This document shows, piece by piece, positions 15,552-24,577 of a stretch of 44,696 nt of DNA (the stretch's first letter is position 1; each line of letters begins with the position of its first letter). A program made the translations under genes and the position numbers. Source of the stretch: an uncultured Mediterraneibacter sp. (GTDB taxonomy: Bacteria > Bacillota > Clostridia > Lachnospirales > Lachnospiraceae); assembly GCA_944384505.1 (NCBI GenBank), contig CALWTQ010000026.1, positions 1 through 44,696 on the forward strand, written 5' to 3'. The notes beneath the pieces were generated by a model. The model ran no database searches, was not told the DNA's origin, and worked only from the letters and a program-made list of their open reading frames with translations.

Positions 15552-16931
15552 TTAACGCCGCCTGTTCCGCAAATGATTGAAATTATGCCCTTGAAAGAGA
15601 AATATGACAGCCAGAAGACACACAAGAGCCTCTGTCACCGGCACGGACATCCAGATCCCGGTCATTCCCAGAAGCTTTGCGAAGATCCACGCAGCCGGAA
15701 CGATCAGTACAAATCCTCTCAGTATAGATACTGTAAATGCCTGTTTTGGCTGGTCGGACGAGCTTAAGTAAGAGCCCGACACAATATTGATCCCGGAGAA
15801 GAACAGGCTGAGGAAGTAGATTTTCATTCCTTCTGATGCAATTGCAGTCAGAGCCGGATCATGATCCCGGTTGAATACATCCGCAACCGGCACGGAGAAG
15901 AACAGGGTCAGTACATATGCGGCTCCGGCGAAGAGAAGGGCCGTGATTACAGCGTATCGGCGGATCCGCCCCAGTGCAGTCCCGGCAGTGTCCGAAGCAG
16001 AGTTCCCGGAAGATGAACCACCCTGCTCGGCATATCTGCTGACAAGGGGCTGGATACCCTGTGCGATCCCGGTGAATACTGCGGTCAGGACAAGTCCGAT
16101 ATTCGCCAGGATTCCGTAGGCGGCGACTCCGGTGTTACCGTTGAGATCCAGGATCAGGAGATTAAATATAATAATAACAATACCGGAAGAGAGCTCTGTG
16201 ATCAGGGAGGAAACTCCAAGAGCACAGATATCCCTGGCTGCTCCGGGCGACGGCTTTACCCGGACGATCCGGAAATGGCTCCGCTTTCTTATAAAATGAA
16301 GGGAAAGGATCAGCATGCCCACTAAAGGCGCGGTGGCTGTGGCAATGGCAGCTCCGGTCATCCCCATGTCCAGAGGATAGACAAAGACATAGTCCAGTAC
16401 AATATTGGTCAGACTCCCTGTGATCATGGCGGTCATGGACAGAGACGGTTCCCCGTCGTTTCTCACAAAGCACAGAAGCAGGTTGTTCCCGAGAAACAGG
16501 GGAGAAAAGACCAGGAGGATATGCAGATAATCTGTGGCGTAACCGATGGTCTGTTCATCCGCGCCCAGGATGGAAGCAATGGTATCCGGGATAAAGAGTC
16601 CTGCGGATGTAAAGATCACTGCGGATATAATCGCCAGATACAGAGCCTGTGTGAAGACAGAACGATGCGTATTCCCGCCAGAACTTGCGGATGACAGAGT
16701 ATACCGGGCGGCGGCGCCCATACCGATCATAAGTCCGGTTCCGTTCATTAAACTGTATGCAGGGAGCGCAAGATTCAGCGCGGCGAGCGCGTCAGCTCCG
16801 ATCCCCCGCGCAATAAAGAAAGTATCTGCCAGAATATAGCAGGAAAATCCGATCATCCCCAGAACATTGGCGGATACATATTTTAAATACAGGGGAAGAA
16901 CAGAGGCATTTTTTGCGGACATAGAATTCAT
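15552..16931 (-). CDS. MATE-family efflux transporter
   Basis: This 459-residue protein has about twelve hydrophobic helices in two homologous halves. Family features are the DTFFIARGIGADALAALNLALP segment in the first half and GIAQGIQPLVSRYAEQG in the second. These are Na+- or H+-driven exporters of cationic drugs and metabolites in the cytoplasmic membrane. AGGAGG lies 10 nt before the ATG at 16931. The gene stands alone with its own promoter (17074-17102) and a structured leader of about 135 nt, so expression may be controlled in the leader. The substrate is unknown. Confidence 0.88.
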   Translation of the reverse strand: MNSMSAKNASVLPLYLKYVSANVLGMIGFSCYILADTFFIARGIGADALAALNLALPAYSLMNGTGLMIGMGAAARYTLSSASSGGNTHRSVFTQALYLAIISAVIFTSAGLFIPDTIASILGADEQTIGYATDYLHILLVFSPLFLGNNLLLCFVRNDGEPSLSMTAMITGSLTNIVLDYVFVYPLDMGMTGAAIATATAPLVGMLILSLHFIRKRSHFRIVRVKPSPGAARDICALGVSSLITELSSGIVIIIFNLLILDLNGNTGVAAYGILANIGLVLTAVFTGIAQGIQPLVSRYAEQGGSSSGNSASDTAGTALGRIRRYAVITALLFAGAAYVLTLFFSVPVADVFNRDHDPALTAIASEGMKIYFLSLFFSGINIVSGSYLSSSDQPKQAFTVSILRGFVLIVPAAWIFAKLLGMTGIWMSVPVTEALVCLLAVIFLFQGHNFNHLRNRRR

Positions 16932-16950
16932 CTTTAATTATCCTCCTTTT

Positions 16951-17042
16951 GTATACAAAATAAAAGCATTCATACTCCGCACCTTCTATGGCCTGCCGGC
17001 GCGGGATGAATGCTGTCAGAGATCCTACCCGGCGGCAGGATC
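16951..17042 (-). promoter_or_regulatory. Structured leader of the MATE gene, possible attenuator
   Basis: On the minus strand three mutually exclusive pairings are visible: an early hairpin (17021-17029 with 17034-17042, 9 bp), an alternative pairing CCTGCCG/CGGCAGG (17033-17039 with 16993-16999), and a later hairpin (16966-16973 with 17006-17013, plus CCGC/GCGG inside) followed by TTTTATTTTG. The later hairpin with its T-rich tail could act as a terminator just before the ribosome site. No known riboswitch consensus was recognised. Confidence 0.5.
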
Positions 17043-17073
17043 CGGCATATGTACTCTATGAAAAACCACAGCT

Positions 17074-17102
17074 ATGATAGCATAAACGTTCCGCGAAATC
17101 AA
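17074..17102 (-). promoter_or_regulatory. Predicted promoter of the MATE gene
   Basis: On the minus strand, TTGATT (17097-17102) and TATCAT (17074-17079) are 17 bp apart. This leaves a leader of about 135 nt before the MATE start. Confidence 0.5.
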
Positions 17103-17212
17103 ATCTTTTTTTCTTGCCTGCTTCGGTGTAAACTTATGAACAGGAGCCTGCCGTGCGGTCCGCAGGGCCGCGTCCGGCGAAGATTTACAGAGAAAAGAGA
17201 GGAATATAGATA

Positions 17213-18376
17213 ATGAATAAAAAAGAGGTACTGGAAATAAGGAAGCAGTTTACACCGGCAAATTGTGCGATTACCAGGATCTGCGGGTGCTATGTGGATC
17301 ATGAAAAGACTAAGAAAATGGAGTCAAAAGACGCGTTTCTTTCCCTCCCGGAAGAGGAGGCGTTTAAGTATTTTGATATCTTTAAAAAGACACTGTCAGG
17401 AACCGTAGGAAAGAACCTGCTAAACCTGGAGTTCCCCCTGGATGCGGAGATGCCGGGAGGAACGCAGGAGTTTCTCTTAAAACTGAGGAACAGCAAGCTG
17501 GAGGATGATATGCTTCTGGAGGAGTTTTATGACAAGGTTATCGCTACATATGAGTATGCGGAGAATTATTATATTATTCTGATCCATGCCATGTATGATA
17601 TCCCGGGAAAAGCGTCAGACGATATGGAGATGTTCGACGCGTCGGACGAAGTCTATGAATATCTGCTTATGAGTATCTGTCCGGTATCATTGTCTAAGGC
17701 GGGACTGAGCTATAACGCGGAGGACAACCGGATTCAGGACCGGATCCGTGACTGGATCGTGGATATGCCCGCGAATGGTTTCCTCTTCCCGGCGTTCAAT
17801 GACCGCAGTACGGATCTGCACAGTGTGCTTTTCTATACAAAGAAGTCTGAAGAACTGCAGCCGGAGTTGATCGGACAGCTCCTGGGAGCGGAAATGCCGA
17901 TGTCCGCGGACACACAGAAGGAGACGTTCCAGATGATTATAGAAGATACTCTGGGAGAGGACGGGGACTATGAGACGGTCAGAAATATTCATGAGACGCT
18001 CAACGATCTGATTGAGGAGCACAAGGAAGAGCCGGAGCCGCTGGCGTTAGATAAGAATGAGGTGAAAAAGATCTTTGAACAGAGCGGTGTGGATGCAGAG
18101 AAAATGGAGAACTTTGACCGCAATTTTGAGGAGAACGCAGGAGAGAAGGCATCGCTTTTAGCGGAAAATATTGCGGAGGTACGCAAGTTCAATATTGAGA
18201 CGCCGGACGTCATTATAAAGGTGAATCCGGAGAGGGCCGACCTTGTGGAGACACGGATTATCAACGGACGCCAGTGCCTGGTGATCCCTGTGGACGACCA
18301 TATTGAAGTAAATGGGATCAACGTAAGGACAATACGGATGAACCAGAGCGCAGAAGAAAGGACAGGAGAGGTATAG
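17213..18376 (+). CDS. DUF4317 family protein
   Basis: The 387-residue product has the DUF4317 pattern known from Clostridia: an N-terminal KKEVLEIRKQFTPANCAITRICGCYVD, SLPEEEAFKYFDIFKKTLSGTVGKNLLNLEFP, and later MEMFDASDEVYEYLLMSICPV and GFLFPAFNDRSTDLHSVLFYTK. It is soluble and acidic. No function is known to me. AGAGGAATA lies before the ATG. The phosphatase gene follows after 3 nt and the AEC carrier after it, so the three probably form one operon. Confidence 0.85.
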   Translation: MNKKEVLEIRKQFTPANCAITRICGCYVDHEKTKKMESKDAFLSLPEEEAFKYFDIFKKTLSGTVGKNLLNLEFPLDAEMPGGTQEFLLKLRNSKLEDDMLLEEFYDKVIATYEYAENYYIILIHAMYDIPGKASDDMEMFDASDEVYEYLLMSICPVSLSKAGLSYNAEDNRIQDRIRDWIVDMPANGFLFPAFNDRSTDLHSVLFYTKKSEELQPELIGQLLGAEMPMSADTQKETFQMIIEDTLGEDGDYETVRNIHETLNDLIEEHKEEPEPLALDKNEVKKIFEQSGVDAEKMENFDRNFEENAGEKASLLAENIAEVRKFNIETPDVIIKVNPERADLVETRIINGRQCLVIPVDDHIEVNGINVRTIRMNQSAEERTGEV

Positions 18377-18379
18377 AAG

Positions 18380-18922
18380 ATGGGGTATTTCTATTTTGCA
18401 CGTCACGGGCAGACCGTGTGGAATGTGGAGAATAAGATTTGCGGCGCGACGGATATCGCACTGACTGAAAAAGGCCATGAGCAGGCCGGGGAGCTTGGAC
18501 GGAAGATTAAAGAGGAAGAGATACGGATTGATGAGATCATCTGCTCGCCTCTGATGCGGGCTGCCGACACTGCGCGCCATATCTCAGAGATTACTGGAAT
18601 TCCCATGCGGGTGGAGCCAAGGCTGATTGAACAGAACTTCGGGAAATACGAAGGTACTCCCAGAGATGGAGAAGAGTTCCGGCGGGCCAAGGCATGTTTC
18701 GCGACGGATTATGAGGGCGGAGAGTCTATGATCCGGTTCTGTCAGAGAATTTATAATCTGCTGGATGATATTAGAGTAGAATCAGAAGAAAAAGTATATC
18801 TTCTTGTGGCACACAACGGAGTTGCAAGGGCTGTGCAGTCTTATTTTGCAAATATGACAAATGAGGAGTTCGCGTCCTTCGGAATTAAGAACTGCGAGCT
18901 CAGGAAATTCGAATTTCGGTAA
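18380..18922 (+). CDS. Histidine phosphatase family protein
   Basis: This 180-residue, cytosolic protein has the phosphoglycerate-mutase-like RHG motif at residues 8-10 (ARHGQTVWN), the ALTEKGHEQA helix and ICSPLMRAADTA. A later VAHNGVAR carries the second catalytic His. By family, H9 takes the phosphate from a small phospho-substrate; the exact substrate is unknown. The start follows the DUF4317 stop by 3 nt with AGGAGAGG in the end of that gene. The AEC carrier begins 14 nt after its stop. Confidence 0.88.
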   Translation: MGYFYFARHGQTVWNVENKICGATDIALTEKGHEQAGELGRKIKEEEIRIDEIICSPLMRAADTARHISEITGIPMRVEPRLIEQNFGKYEGTPRDGEEFRRAKACFATDYEGGESMIRFCQRIYNLLDDIRVESEEKVYLLVAHNGVARAVQSYFANMTNEEFASFGIKNCELRKFEFR

Positions 18923-18936
18923 AGAAGGAGAACAAC

Positions 18937-19875
18937 ATGGACAGTTTTATCCTCGCGGCGGAGGTCGTTGTGCCGCTGATCGTATATATGGCGGCAGGCG
19001 CTCTGATCCGGAAAATGAATATTATGTCCCAGGATAATTTCCGTGCGGTCAATATACTGGTATTCCGGGTTTTTCTTCCTTTGACGCTCTTTTTTAATAT
19101 TTATGATGTCGATCTTGGAACAGCAGTGCAGGCGGATGTTTTTGTATTTGTGCTTGCCGGAGTTTTAGGCGTTTTTGCGGCGGCGTGGGTGATTACAGAC
19201 CGGTGGGTAAAGGACAGGGCCGACGGTTCTTCTGTAATCCAGGGGATCTACCGGAGTAATTTTGTCCTTTTTGGAAGCTGGATTGCAGCCTCTTTATGCG
19301 GGAAAGAAGGGCAGGCACTTCTCGCGGCTCTGGCTGCGGTAACGGTTCCGCTGTTTAATGTTCTCGCCGTGGTGCTCTTTGAGACGAGGCGGGGCGGTAA
19401 TATGAAGCCTTTGGGGATCCTGGCGAATATATTTAAAAACCCGCTGGTAGATGCGGGAATTCTCGGCTGTATTTTTAACATTACGGGTCTGCGGCTGCCA
19501 TGGATTTTGGAAAATCCCCTTACTGCCATGGCGGATATTGCGACTCCCCTGGCGCTGGTGACGCTGGGAGGGCTGCTTTCCTTTGGAAGTATGGTAAGGC
19601 ACAGAAAATATTTGACAGTGGTTACGATCGCGCGTCTTGCGGTGGTTCCGTTTGTTATGATGTTGATTTTTGTACTTGCCGGATTCCGGGGTGATGTGCT
19701 CGTAGCCGTGCTCGCGGTGTTCGGATCTCCGACGGCGGTGGCGTCCGCGCCAATGGCCCAGTCCATGGGCGGAAACGGGAGTCTGTCCGGAGAGATTGTG
19801 GCGGTGACGTCAGTCTTCTGTATTATAACGATCTTTTTATTTGTCTATACCATGTCACGTGCGGGCCTGATCTGA
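18937..19875 (+). CDS. AEC-family (auxin efflux carrier-like) transporter
   Basis: About ten hydrophobic helices in 312 residues, with the family's N-terminal VPLIVYMAAGALIRKMNIMSQDNFRAVNILVFRVFLP and the second-half LVTLGGLLSF and SPTAVASAPMAQSMGG motifs. Such carriers move small carboxylates such as malate across the membrane. AGAAGGAG lies 8 nt before the ATG. It is the last gene of the DUF4317-phosphatase-AEC group. Confidence 0.85.
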   Translation: MDSFILAAEVVVPLIVYMAAGALIRKMNIMSQDNFRAVNILVFRVFLPLTLFFNIYDVDLGTAVQADVFVFVLAGVLGVFAAAWVITDRWVKDRADGSSVIQGIYRSNFVLFGSWIAASLCGKEGQALLAALAAVTVPLFNVLAVVLFETRRGGNMKPLGILANIFKNPLVDAGILGCIFNITGLRLPWILENPLTAMADIATPLALVTLGGLLSFGSMVRHRKYLTVVTIARLAVVPFVMMLIFVLAGFRGDVLVAVLAVFGSPTAVASAPMAQSMGGNGSLSGEIVAVTSVFCIITIFLFVYTMSRAGLI

Positions 19876-19893
19876 GTGTCAGGCCTCTTTCAA

Positions 19894-19913
19894 TTAATTA
19901 GATATCTAATTAA
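19894..19913. promoter_or_regulatory. 20-bp perfect palindrome upstream of marR
   Basis: TTAATTAGATATCTAATTAA is a perfect inverted repeat of the AT-rich, TTA/TAA-ended kind bound by MarR-type dimers. It lies 48 bp upstream of the predicted -35 of the marR promoter, so it may be a second operator. It could also be part of the end of the preceding AEC transcript. Confidence 0.45.
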
Positions 19914-19960
19914 AAATCAAGAATAATTATGAATAAAATGTGAAATCAAGAAAATATATA

Positions 19961-20011
19961 TTGACTTTATTATATATTATTACTAATATATCGATTAGTT
20001 ATTTAACTAAT
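19961..20011 (+). promoter_or_regulatory. marR promoter and operator
   Basis: TTGACT (19961-19966) and TAATAT (19984-19989) are 17 bp apart. Five bases later comes ATTAGTTATTTAACTAAT (19994-20011), with 8-bp inverted arms, on the expected transcription start. MarR-family repressors commonly bind such sites in their own promoters, so the operon is probably self-repressed and induced by the exporter's substrate. Confidence 0.65.
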
Positions 20012-20029
20012 TTTACGGGAGGTCAGACT

Positions 20030-20485
20030 ATGTTTGAGTGTGATGTAAATGATATCCCGCTTCTCGGGCTCCTGGGCATTGTTGCACACAGAACTGTGAA
20101 TGCAGCCAGGGACATGTATCAGGAGTTTGATCTAAACTGGAGTCAGGCAAGCGTTCTTTTTGCGCTTTACAGAAAGGATTCCATTTCCCAGAAGGAACTG
20201 GCGGCAAAGCTCAATGTCACAGCGCCGTCAATCACTTCAGCGATCCAGAAGATGGAGCGGGACGGCTATATTGACAGAGAGGCAGACCGAAAGGATCAGC
20301 GGGTCATGCGGCTGTCTCTGACTGAGAAGGGGAAGTCATGTATCCAGTCGGTGAAAGATGTCACAGAACGGATGGAGAATATTCTGCTTGAAGGAATGAG
20401 CCTGGAAGAAAAGCTTCTGTTCAGACGGCTTATGCTTCAGACGAATGAAAATCTGAAAAACTATGAAAGGAAGAAAAAAGCATGA
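20030..20485 (+). CDS. MarR-family transcriptional regulator
   Basis: From the ATG at 20030, with GGGAGGT 8 nt upstream, it is 151 residues; a frame opening at 19940 crosses the promoter and is rejected. The winged helix is clear: SISQKELAAKLNVTAPSITSAIQKMERDGYIDREADRKDQRVMRLSLTEKG. Flanking helices form the dimer domain. It overlaps the first ABC gene by 4 nt (ATGA), so it should control that pair, repressing until a drug or metabolite binds. Palindromes upstream support autoregulation. Confidence 0.92.
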   Translation: MFECDVNDIPLLGLLGIVAHRTVNAARDMYQEFDLNWSQASVLFALYRKDSISQKELAAKLNVTAPSITSAIQKMERDGYIDREADRKDQRVMRLSLTEKGKSCIQSVKDVTERMENILLEGMSLEEKLLFRRLMLQTNENLKNYERKKKA

Positions 20486-22740
20486 AGAATCTATTCAAGT
20501 ATGCGGCGGAGCATTGGAAAGCTCTGATTGCGATCATTGTTATTCTGTTTATTCAGGCCTACTGTGATCTGTCGCTTCCCGCTTATACCTCAGATATTGT
20601 AAATGTGGGAATCCAGCAGGGAGGGATTGAGGATCAGGTCCCGCAGGCGATATCTGCGGATGAGATGGAAAAACTCCTGCTTTTTGTTTCTGAGAAAGAT
20701 CAGGAGACAGTCCTGGACGCCTATGATACAGATGACAGCAGTTATGATACAGAGGCATATATATTAAAGAGCTCTGTTTCATCTGATGCGGAGAAGATGG
20801 ATAAGCTGGAAGAAATTCTGGCCTGTCCTATGATGCTGACTGCGGGATTTGAGTCCGGCAGTGATATGACGGTACAGATTGAAGAACAGTTAAAGGCAAA
20901 TCTTCCGGAACAGATGACGTCAGATGATATGACGGTATTTGATATTATGGGCATGCTTCCGGCAGAGCAGAGAAATGCGCTCGTACAGGAGATGGAGAAG
21001 CAGATGGATGAGATCCCGGATATGATCCTGGAACAGGCGTCTGTCAGCTATGTGCGCACCGCGTATGAGAATCTGGGAATGGATATGGACAGCCTTCAGA
21101 TCCGCTATCTGGTTACAACAGGCGGAAAGATGGCCGGACTTGCATTTCTCGGGATGGCGGCAAGCGTGCTGGTCGGATTTCTGGCGTCCCGGGTCGGAGC
21201 TGCAACCGGACGTGACCTGCGCGGAAAGGTGTTCAACAAAGTGGTTGGATTTTCCAACAACGAGTTTGACCATTTTTCCACTGCTTCATTAATCACACGC
21301 AGCACGAATGATATCCAGCAGATTCAGCTTATTATTGTTATGCTTCTGCGCATTGTTCTGTACGCGCCTATCCTGGCAATCGGGGGCATTTTCCAGGTGT
21401 TCCATACAAATGTATCCATGTCATGGATTATCGCCCTTGCGGTTGTTCTGATCGGTCTGGTGATTCTGGTGCTGTTCCTTGTGGCGATGCCGAAGTTTAA
21501 AGTCCTCCAGACACTGGTGGATAAAATAAACCTGGTTATGCGGGAGATCCTGACAGGCCTTCCGGTCATCCGGGCATTCAGCACGCAGAAACATGAGGAA
21601 GAACGTTTTGACGACGCTAACAGAATGCTGACAAAGACAAACTTATTCGTGAACCGGGCAATGACATTTATGATGCCTGTTATGATGCTGATCATGAACG
21701 GAGTTTCCGTTTTGATTATGTGGAACGGAGCTCACGGCATAGATGAGGGTCAGATGCAGGTCGGCGATATGATGGCGTTTATCCAGTACACAATGCAGAT
21801 TATTATGGGATTTTTGATGCTGTGTATGCTTTCGATTATGCTTCCGAGGGCGGCTGTAGCTGCCGACCGTGTGGAGGAAGTGCTTTCCAGCCATACGCTT
21901 ATTCATGATCCGGCGCAGCCGAAGACATTTCCAGAAGGAGAACACGGCTTGCTTAAGTTTGAACATGTTTCTTTCCGGTATCCGGGAGCGGATGAGAATG
22001 TGCTGCATGACATTACGTTTACAGCAAAGCCGGGAGAGACGACCGCTATTATCGGAAGCACCGGAAGCGGGAAGTCTACTCTGGTCAATCTGATCCCCAG
22101 GTTTTATGACGTGTCGGAAGGGAGTATTACTCTGGACGGCGTAGACATCCGGGAAGTGTCCCAGCATGAACTGAGAGAAAAACTGGGTTATGTACCGCAG
22201 AAAGGACTGCTTTTCTCCGGGGATATCGCATCGAATATCCTGTTCGGCAATCCGGACGGAGGGGAGAAAGAGATGGTTGAAGCGGCGCAGATCGCCCAGG
22301 CGGAAGAGTTTATTACGGCGAAGCCTGACAGATATGAAAGCCATATCTCTCAGGGTGGATCTAATGTATCCGGAGGACAGAAGCAGAGGCTGTCTATCGC
22401 GAGAGCGATTGCAAAGCATCCGGAAGTCTTCATTTTTGACGACAGCTTTTCCGCGCTTGATTTTAAGACGGATGCGGCTTTGAGAAAGGCTCTGAAAAAG
22501 CGGACAAAGAACAGTACGGTTCTGATCGTTGCGCAGAGAATCAGCACGATTCTCAATGCGGAACAGATCATTGTACTGGACGATGGACGGGTGGCAGGAA
22601 CCGGAACACACAGAGAGCTTCTGAGAACCTGCAGCGTATACCAGCAGATCGCTGCCTCCCAGCTGTCTGAGGCAGAGCTTGCGGCCGGGATGGAAGAGCC
22701 AGGTATGAACTTAGGAGAGGAGGTGTTAAGCCATGCCTAG
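20482..22740 (+). CDS. ABC exporter half-transporter with large extracellular insert
   Basis: This 752-residue fusion has a six-helix membrane domain and a C-terminal ATPase. Walker A is GSTGSGKST, the signature is VSGGQKQR, and Walker B reads VFIFDDSFSALD, with Asp where the catalytic Glu is expected. It pairs with the next gene (canonical ILILDEATS) as a heterodimer of the BmrCD/EfrAB type, with one working site. Odd: after helix 1 there is an acidic, soluble segment of about 170 residues before helix 2 (GLAFLGMAASVLVGFLASR), giving 752 rather than about 580 residues. It overlaps marR by 4 nt and the next gene by 8 nt. Confidence 0.92.
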   Translation: MKNLFKYAAEHWKALIAIIVILFIQAYCDLSLPAYTSDIVNVGIQQGGIEDQVPQAISADEMEKLLLFVSEKDQETVLDAYDTDDSSYDTEAYILKSSVSSDAEKMDKLEEILACPMMLTAGFESGSDMTVQIEEQLKANLPEQMTSDDMTVFDIMGMLPAEQRNALVQEMEKQMDEIPDMILEQASVSYVRTAYENLGMDMDSLQIRYLVTTGGKMAGLAFLGMAASVLVGFLASRVGAATGRDLRGKVFNKVVGFSNNEFDHFSTASLITRSTNDIQQIQLIIVMLLRIVLYAPILAIGGIFQVFHTNVSMSWIIALAVVLIGLVILVLFLVAMPKFKVLQTLVDKINLVMREILTGLPVIRAFSTQKHEEERFDDANRMLTKTNLFVNRAMTFMMPVMMLIMNGVSVLIMWNGAHGIDEGQMQVGDMMAFIQYTMQIIMGFLMLCMLSIMLPRAAVAADRVEEVLSSHTLIHDPAQPKTFPEGEHGLLKFEHVSFRYPGADENVLHDITFTAKPGETTAIIGSTGSGKSTLVNLIPRFYDVSEGSITLDGVDIREVSQHELREKLGYVPQKGLLFSGDIASNILFGNPDGGEKEMVEAAQIAQAEEFITAKPDRYESHISQGGSNVSGGQKQRLSIARAIAKHPEVFIFDDSFSALDFKTDAALRKALKKRTKNSTVLIVAQRISTILNAEQIIVLDDGRVAGTGTHRELLRTCSVYQQIAASQLSEAELAAGMEEPGMNLGEEVLSHA

Positions 22741-24556
22741 AGGTATGAGAGGTCCCCATGGCGGCGGTATGTCAGACGACAGGGCAAAAGACTTCAAAGG
22801 TACGATCAGGAAACTGGTCCGGTATATGAGCGCGTTTAAAGTGCACATGATATTTGTGGCAGTGTTCGCAGTGTGCGGCACAATATTCAATATTGTAGGG
22901 CCTAAGATTCTTGGTAAGGCGACAACAGAGATATTCAACGGCCTGGTAAGCAAGGTGTCCGGAGGCAGCGGCATGGATTTTGGGAAGATCGGAAGAATTC
23001 TTCTTCTCACCCTGGGGCTGTATCTGATCAGCGCGCTGTGTACATTCATCCAGGGCATCATCATGACCGGAGTCTCCCAGAAGACGACTTACCGGCTGAG
23101 AAAAGAAATTTCGGAAAAAGTCAACCGCATGCCGATGAACTATTTTGACACAAAGCCTGTAGGCGAGGTGCTTTCCCGCGTGACGAATGACGTGGATACA
23201 CTGGGACAGAGCTTAAATCAGAGCGCCACTCAGATGATTACCTCAGTGACTACCCTGATCGGTGTGCTTGTGATGATGCTGTCCATCAGTCCGCTGATGA
23301 CCCTGGTGGCCCTGCTGATTCTGCCGGTTTCGGTGTTCCTTATCGCTTTTGTGATGAAGCACTCCCAGAAATATTTCCGCGGGCAGCAGGAATATCTTGG
23401 AAATGTAAACGGCCAGGTGGAGGAAATCTACAGCGGACATAACATTATCAAAGCGTTTAACAAGGAAGATGATGTAATCCGCAGCTTTAATGATATGAAC
23501 GGAAAGCTTTACGACTCCGCATGGAAGTCCCAGTTTTTCTCAGGCATGATGATGCCGGTGATGCAGTTCATCGGAAACCTGGGGTATGTGGGTGTAGCGA
23601 TACTGGGAGGATTCCTGGCGATCAAGAAGACGATTGAAGTCGGCGACATCCAGTCTTTCATCCAATATGTAAGAAACTTTACCCAGCCGATCCAGCAGGT
23701 GGCCCAGGTCTCAAATATGCTCCAGCTGACAGCAGCCGCGTCAGAGAGAGTCTTTGAATTCCTGGATGAGGAGGAGGAAGATCAGACCGTTCCAAATCCT
23801 GTGTCTGTAGAAGGACTGAGAGGGAATGTAGAGTTTGATCATGTACATTTTGGATACAATCCGGATAAGATTATTATCAATGATTTCTCCGCAAAGGTAA
23901 AAGAAGGACAGAAGATCGCGATCGTGGGACCGACCGGAGCAGGAAAGACAACGATGATTAAACTGCTGATGCGTTTCTATGATGTAAACAGCGGGGCGAT
24001 CCGCATAGACGGGCATGATATCAGAGACTTTAACCGCAGTGAGCTGCGCGAGATGTTCGGCATGGTGCTCCAGGATACCTGGCTGTTTCACGGGACGATT
24101 ATGGAGAATATCCGTTACGGCAGACTGGACGCCACAGACGAAGAGGTGATACAGGCGGCAAAGGCGGCCCATGTCCACAGGTTCGTCCAGACACTGCCGG
24201 GCGGCTATAACATGGAACTGAATGAGGAAGCCACAAACGTCTCCCAGGGACAGAAGCAGCTCCTCACCATTGCAAGGGCCATCCTGGCAGATCCGAAGAT
24301 CCTGATCCTGGATGAAGCCACCAGCTCAGTAGATACAAGAACAGAGGTGCTCATCCAGAAGGCAATGGATAACCTGATGAAAGGCAGAACAAGCTTCATC
24401 ATAGCCCACCGCCTCTCCACCATCCGCGACGCGGATCTGATCCTCGTCATGAAAGACGGAGATATCATCGAACAGGGAACTCATGAAGCTCTCCTTGCTC
24501 AGAACGGCTTCTACGCAGAACTGTATAACAGTCAGTTTGAATCGGCAGCTATATAG
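22733..24556 (+). CDS. ABC exporter half-transporter (canonical ATPase)
   Basis: This 607-residue partner of the preceding gene has six membrane helices and an ATPase domain. Walker A is GPTGAGKTT, the signature is VSQGQKQLL, Walker B is ILILDEATSSVD, and the switch is AHRLS. The signature departs from LSGGQ (SQGQ), common on one side of heterodimeric exporters; with the degenerate Walker B of the partner this gives one full catalytic site. The start has GGAGGTG upstream inside the previous gene. A Gly- and Arg-rich tail (PRGMRGPHGGG) precedes helix 1. Structured-element copy 2 begins 21 nt after its stop. Confidence 0.93.
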   Translation: MPRGMRGPHGGGMSDDRAKDFKGTIRKLVRYMSAFKVHMIFVAVFAVCGTIFNIVGPKILGKATTEIFNGLVSKVSGGSGMDFGKIGRILLLTLGLYLISALCTFIQGIIMTGVSQKTTYRLRKEISEKVNRMPMNYFDTKPVGEVLSRVTNDVDTLGQSLNQSATQMITSVTTLIGVLVMMLSISPLMTLVALLILPVSVFLIAFVMKHSQKYFRGQQEYLGNVNGQVEEIYSGHNIIKAFNKEDDVIRSFNDMNGKLYDSAWKSQFFSGMMMPVMQFIGNLGYVGVAILGGFLAIKKTIEVGDIQSFIQYVRNFTQPIQQVAQVSNMLQLTAAASERVFEFLDEEEEDQTVPNPVSVEGLRGNVEFDHVHFGYNPDKIIINDFSAKVKEGQKIAIVGPTGAGKTTMIKLLMRFYDVNSGAIRIDGHDIRDFNRSELREMFGMVLQDTWLFHGTIMENIRYGRLDATDEEVIQAAKAAHVHRFVQTLPGGYNMELNEEATNVSQGQKQLLTIARAILADPKILILDEATSSVDTRTEVLIQKAMDNLMKGRTSFIIAHRLSTIRDADLILVMKDGDIIEQGTHEALLAQNGFYAELYNSQFESAAI

Positions 24557-24577
24557 TTCACTAAGACCCGCATGATA

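Noticed and set aside
15320-15580. An 86-codon ORF overlapping the end of the MATE gene
   Set aside because: No ribosome site, overlap with a solid gene on the other strand, and no recognisable motif.
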